Shown here: positions 59,331 through 64,000 of the stretch, piece after piece
Layout: each line of letters starts with the position of its first letter
Numbering within the stretch: position 1 is the stretch's first letter
Origin: Hofstenia miamia
Lineage: Eukaryota; Xenacoelomorpha; Acoela
Length of the DNA stretch: 64,000 nucleotides
Reading direction: 5' to 3'
NCBI GenBank assembly: GCA_004352715.1
Contig: SCFE01000026.1
Location: 1,674,263 to 1,738,262 of the forward strand
Position numbers and translations under genes: made by a program
Notes under the pieces: model-generated
Seen by the model: only the letters and a program-made list of their open reading frames with translations
Database searches by the model: none
Told to the model about the DNA's origin: nothing

Positions 59331-59372
59331 CCATATTATCTATGGTGTCCATACTACCCCACTTTACCCTAT
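59322..59372 (-). mobile_element. Candidate terminus of the pogo-like element
   Basis: Read on the minus strand: TAGGGTAAAGTGGGGTAGTATGG, then ACACCATAGATAATATGGCC, directly followed by the truncated transposase. GGGTAAAGTGGGG next to TA is common at mariner/pogo ends. A matching left terminus was not found; GTGGCCATATTCTCC at about 58171 is only a partial echo. Confidence 0.4.
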
Positions 59373-61236
59373 AAATTCATGATCTACAATGTGTGTATGC
59401 TACAGGTTCTAATGATATCATTATCAGTTTCGGCCCATTAAATTAATGCAAATTCAAATCTTAGGCCCATATTTGTATTTCTGCAAAAAATCGATAATTT
59501 TCAGGTTCTCGGCCAAATTATAATAGAGATGTAGGCAGTGCGACAGTGGTTAGGAAGACGCGCATTGTGCTCTACCGCCATGAAAAACATGCGGTAGCAT
59601 CGTCGATCAGAGAAAATAAATTGTGAATATGACTAAATACCAATATTAACTATTTTAAAAAAACTATAAAAATTAAATAATTTAACTTGAAAAGTCACTC
59701 AAATTACCTCGGTATACAACAGTAAGTTTCGTGTCTCTGCAGCGGTAGGCAGTAGCAAAATATTATGCGGTGTGGTAAGTTTATACAAAAATGTTTACCG
59801 TATACATATCTAATTTGGACTATTAAATCATAATCAGATTTTTGAAGCTGAAATGTTGTCGTCTTTGGAGCTTCTAACTGTTAAAGTTATTCTCCATATT
59901 CCCAATGTGTATGCTCATTATTATCCAAACAATCACTATTAGGAATATCGAACCAATTAAGCGCTTTGTCAGATTTCATTTGAAATTTACATCCTCTAAG
60001 TAAATTTGCATATTTTATAATTTTGTAAATATTCATGCATAGTTGTTTGTAGCATTTATTGCTTTTAGTTAACAATAAATCTTCAATGACTCTTATTTGG
60101 TAGGACGCAGAAATATTGAACTAAGATTCTACATCTTTTAAATTTTCTTTAAAGCAAAATAATGTTACTAATAAATGTTTTATATACATATCAAATTATT
60201 CTATCAATATTCTGTAATTTTAGTTGCTTTAAACATTTGGTGGGTACCAATAAACTTTTTAAGTGTACCTGGAAGTACGGTAAACCATAGCCTCGTTTGG
60301 GGAAAATTTCTTGCTGCCATAATTAAATTGTTTATTGTACTGGTTATGCACTTCTACAACCTTACAACGATCATAAAAATAAATATGTCGCAGCTGCAAG
60401 TACATATATTTTTCACTAGAAAAAAGTTTTTAACGATTTCACTAATACAATATCTTCCTAATTCAGGTTTCTTTACTCTTCTTACTGTGCAAGAAAAATT
60501 TACTGAGCGTGCCGGGGATCCAAATTGGGTTGCTTCAGATGAATTGAGATTTATGCACATATGATTTTTAACAGATTTTCCAGACAATTAACTCCTTACT
60601 TCTTAGTTTTATCATAAAACATATTTTTTTATATCTCATTCCGCCTAATTATCACTTTTTACAGTAAATAGGCAGCAATTTTGACCTAATGAGCTAAGGC
60701 ATCTCTCCGGATATGTGTACACATAAACCATTTACGCATCAAAAATACATTAGTCGCACAGCCCTACCCTGGAACCCTAATTTTCTTTTGAGTTTTATGC
60801 TAATAGCATTCAGTCAACTTTTGCTTTAAGTGCTTAAATTTTTTATTGTCTCCTATTCAATCAAGTCAATCGAAGAGAAATTATAATCGCTTCATAGGAC
60901 TATGGCATACTTAGATCCCTTTTCTTAACTACGATATAGAGTATAATAAATACAAAATATAGGTGTCGAAATCAAGAATCGTAAGAAGGCCAAAGGCATG
61001 CCTCAATGAGATATTTCCGAGTGCAAGAGGAGACACTCGTCTATCTTGTGGTTTTTTAAGATTTTGTATATCATTATCTTTTCTGAGGTATAAGGGTTTA
61101 AAAATATTTTTCAAAAACCATTCACATTTTCTAAAGCTTCTAAGATGTTTAACGTTAACGAGACTTAGAAAGCAAAATAATATTTTTGTATTTATAATTT
61201 GAATTTTCGAAATTAAGGTTTGAAGTATACTACGCA
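59373..61236. other. No recognised gene
   Basis: 59524-59806 has TAGAGATGTAGGC, GCGGTAGGCAG and GCGGTGTGGTAAG words like those in the hAT element at 10.7 kb, but flanks show no 8-bp duplication. Open segments at 60175-60564 and 60963-61202 have no motif I know. Confidence 0.35.
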
Positions 61237-61720
61237 TATCGTTGCAAAACGTACATTGATTTATTAGCAACTTTATATATGTTATATATGTGTATATACA
61301 CTATATATATATATATATTAGAGTTATCACCTTTCAACCACCTTAGCTTTTATGCTTTTCAGTATGTCCAATGCTAACAAATGGGTGACAAATATTGTGG
61401 AGAAAACTGTTTTGTTTTATACCCCCATAAGGCATCTGTACACTGTTATACAAGTGTAAAAAATTTTTCATAGCAGCTTTTNTATCGTTGCAAAACGTAC
61501 ATTGATTTATTAGCAACTTCATAGGTTAGTTATGTATGTGTATATACATTATATATATATATATTAGAGTTATCACCTTTCAACCACCTTAGCTTTTATG
61601 CTTTTCAGTAATGTCCAATGCTAACAATTGGGTGACAAATATTGTGGAGAAAAACTGTTTTGCTTATGCCCCCATAAGGCATCTGTACACTGTTATACAA
61701 GCGTTTTGTCCATCTCTATC
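61237..61720. repeat. About 240-bp duplication split by a single N
   Basis: TATCGTTGCAAAACGTACATTG at 61237 recurs at 61483; the copies share a (TA)n tract and TTAGAGTTATCACCTTTCAACC, with an N at 61482 between. Small differences suggest two haplotypes. Confidence 0.85.
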
Positions 61721-62805
61721 TACATATTCAAAAAGATTGAAGTGGTGTTTACCTTCATCATATCCTTCAGAATACAACTTAGTTTCTTCAAGTTCTACAA
61801 TTTACTTTCACCTCACGTTTTTATATCACACAAAATTTTGTCAAACCGGTACAAATATCAATTTACAAATCATTGGATGTCATTCGATAATGTTTTAACG
61901 AACTACATATTTTGATTCATTGTTCATTTTCAATCACATGTTTCACGCCTAGCGAGAAATTTCCACTAGGGTTTTGCTGCCAAAACTGTTTCAATTACAT
62001 CACTCTGAAAGTGAACAATACAGACGAAGTGAAAATTAACGTTTGTAAGACGGCATTTCAAGACTTCTGCTAACGATTTGCGCAATAATTTTGCTTTATA
62101 TGAGCAACATTTGCCCTGTACCACTAAGAGCCAGGGATGGTGCCAATCAATCCATTAGGCAAGGTACATTTTTTAAAAAATTAAAACGCTATAAATAGTG
62201 AATAATATTATTCAAATGGAAATTTTATTAGTATATTCTTTCTGCTTTTATTTTTTATCTAGCACGCTCCGAAAAAAAAGATATGCTCATTTGAAATTTT
62301 TTTATTTATGCTAGATCTTTGTGTGTCTTCAATAGAAAATCTTAATTAGCTGCCTAAACATTGTGCAGTCTATTAATGTTAGGTGAATTGAATACGAACA
62401 AGAAACATTTGTTTTCCACCAAAGACAACGTATGGTATTATCTGTATAAGATTTTTATGTACTCTCGTTCTGCACTTTTTATGCTATTAACCAAATTTGT
62501 TCTACATTGTGGGCTTTTTTCTACAAACAAATCATTCCCCAAACAATGATATACGAAATGCAGGTGGTTACAAGGGAAAAATGAACATCTTGCATTTACC
62601 GGAAATGTCAAGGAAGGCAACAATACTAGTAAAAGGAAACAATTAGCAAATTTTGCAGATGTTTTTTGCATTACTAAGGTTAAGGTTAATCTGAAGCCGA
62701 GTTGATTCTTGTTGCATAATCTGTATTTAGTGTATTAGCACAAAGACTAAGTATATGATTTTGCTATCACCTTTGCATATCCACCTAGGAATATTAAAAA
62801 AAAGT
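61721..62805. other. No recognised gene
   Basis: Open segments at 61611-61915 and 62361-62671 lack motifs. Composition is ordinary for the window. Confidence 0.35.
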
Positions 62806-62810
62806 TTTTA

Positions 62811-63640
62811 ATAATAATAATCAATAACTTTATTTAGCCGCTGAAGGCATACACTACAAAAAAATAAAAACAAGTCAAGTTTTACGGCAGCGAGGACAGT
62901 CACATGAAATGAAATAGGAGCAGATGGAAGAGTAGGCGAAGTTGGAGTAGGGCTCAGCAAAGAGGAAAGCCATCAAATAGTGGAGCGGGAATTAGAGAAC
63001 TTAATGAAATCAAAAGAATCAAGATCCAATTTGCGAGTGAGCAAGCGATTGAACAGGAGGAGATCACAGGCATGGAAGTAAAGTGACAGCGGGAGAGTGG
63101 AGATTTTGAAGGCACGCTCCCGAATCTGTTCCATGGACTGGAACAAGGCTCGAGAAGGCCACCAAAAGAGAGAAGCGTAGAGAAGAACGGCGCGAAGATT
63201 GGACTTGAACAAAGAGAGTTTCACAGCAGCCGTGGAATTAAATTGAACATTGCGGAAGAGGGCAAAGAGTGAGGAATTAGCTTTGCGGAGGCGCAAGGAC
63301 ACATGTCCAACCCAATTTAAGTTTGCAGCAAGTTGAACTCCAGGATTAGTATGATGAGGAGAAAAGTTCACAGGGAGAGGCAGATGAGAAGGGGGAGATA
63401 AAGAAAAGGTAATACCACATTTCTTGGTTGAACTAAAATCAAGATGGTTAACGGAAGACCAAGTAGCCAAAATCTCAAAATCAGAGGTAATATTGGAGGC
63501 AAATGTACTACAAAAGTTAAAAATCGCAGTGTCATCGACCTACAGTAGACAGGATGAGTTGAAGTAGGTCGTTGATAGCAACGAGAAAGAAGAGAACTGC
63601 AAACACAGAACCTTGAGGAAATAAAGTTGAGTTAGACTTT
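62811..63640 (-). pseudogene. CR1/Jockey-like LINE 3' half (copy 2)
   Basis: Minus strand from 63618: PQGSVFAVLFFLVAINDLL, the RT block PQGSVL.P.LF.L.IND; a small indel at about 63540 separates it from VDDTAIFN, the catalytic (Y)xDD box. Then an open frame 63470-62973 of 165 codons with GVQLAANLNWVGHVSLRLRKANSSL and SNLRAVLLYASLFWWPS, REERAFKI-like thumb motifs. It ends with CTAAATAAAG and an (ATT)n tail at about 62811. The 3' 280 bases match copy 1 at 1.73-1.99 kb. The 5' half is missing. Confidence 0.85.
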
Positions 63641-64000
63641 TGTTATGCAATTTAATGTGAAAAATAAAAAAGTCTTGTTGCCATTTATTTCGCTAAATCA
63701 CACGTAATTTACTGTAATAAAATTTCGCGCGATTGCTCATGATTCCGATGCCTATTTACAGACCTGTTTCAATTATTGATTGTGAATTAGTAATTCATTG
63801 AAAATTGATGTATTGAGCAACATCAGAATTTAAATTTAAAAAATGAAGTAGATTGTAGGCCATATGGCAATTTTCATTAAACTAAATTTATCTTGACAAA
63901 TTCCATTTGTGAGAAAAATTGCCTGTGATACTGAAGATTTCAAAAGAGTAGGAGGTATGCACTTTTCTTGTTTACTTGATAAATAGATAATGAAATCTAA
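63641..64000. other. AT-rich end of window
   Basis: No feature was recognised. Confidence 0.4.

Noticed and set aside
59524-59806. hAT-like element related to the one at 10.7 kb
   Set aside because: Shared GCGGT words and a TAGAGATG start, but the right end is poor and flanking 8-mers differ.

Overview
This is a eukaryotic, almost certainly invertebrate-animal, genome window. It is very AT-rich, full of (TA)n and (AAT)n microsatellites, poor in genes and dominated by decayed transposable elements. The only host-gene signal I can support is one sacsin-like GHKL-ATPase exon near 56.8 kb; similar N-terminal domains are multicopy in cnidarians, sponges and other invertebrates. I cannot name the species. 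Fifteen N runs, seven of them a single base, show a short-read scaffold with patched gaps.

Left part (1-19.9 kb, ordinary CpG content): a truncated LINE with a CCHC plus restriction-like endonuclease end sits between two (AAT)n tracts (0.8-1.7 kb), tail-to-tail with a minus-strand CR1/Jockey-like LINE relic (1.7-2.6 kb). A large foldback/TIR element lies at 4.7-7.2 kb, a Penelope-like relic at 9.1 kb, two non-autonomous hAT elements with 8-bp target duplications at 10.7 and 11.9 kb, a piggyBac transposase relic at 12.5 kb and a LINE C-terminus at 18 kb.

Middle (19.9-55.5 kb): nearly devoid of CG dinucleotides; I saw none at all between about 19.9 and 24.4 kb. It holds a large minus-strand Ty3/gypsy-type element: 3' LTR 25.6-26.6 kb, an unrecognised third coding region 26.8-29.9 kb, integrase, RNase H and RT 30.3-34.6 kb, protease 34.6-35.4 kb, gag 35.4-36.4 kb, and a matching LTR with primer-binding site at 41.7-42.7 kb. 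A 1,002-bp solo LTR with TG...CA ends and CTAG target duplication interrupts its RT. A different plus-strand gypsy element (46.9-50.8 kb) follows, with a gag-only copy at 43.8 kb and a 3'-end copy at 52.2-53.4 kb. Inside this CpG-poor domain are short CpG-rich islands, sometimes in the middle of one reading frame.

Right part (55.5-64 kb, ordinary CpG): a possible exon at 55.8 kb, the sacsin-like exon with a diverged partial duplicate, a minus-strand pogo-like transposase relic with a PHD-like tail (58.5-59.4 kb) and a second copy of the CR1/Jockey-like LINE (62.8-63.6 kb).

Nothing here works as an operon or pathway; the layout is a record of nested insertion, CpG decay and assembly patching. 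The most unusual signals are the near-zero-CpG mosaic, with paralogues showing TG in one copy and CA in the other at the same sites; the unidentified third coding region of the large LTR element; a conserved LTR-leader hairpin compatible with self-priming; and duplicated sequence at nearly every gap. All counts and alignments were made by eye.
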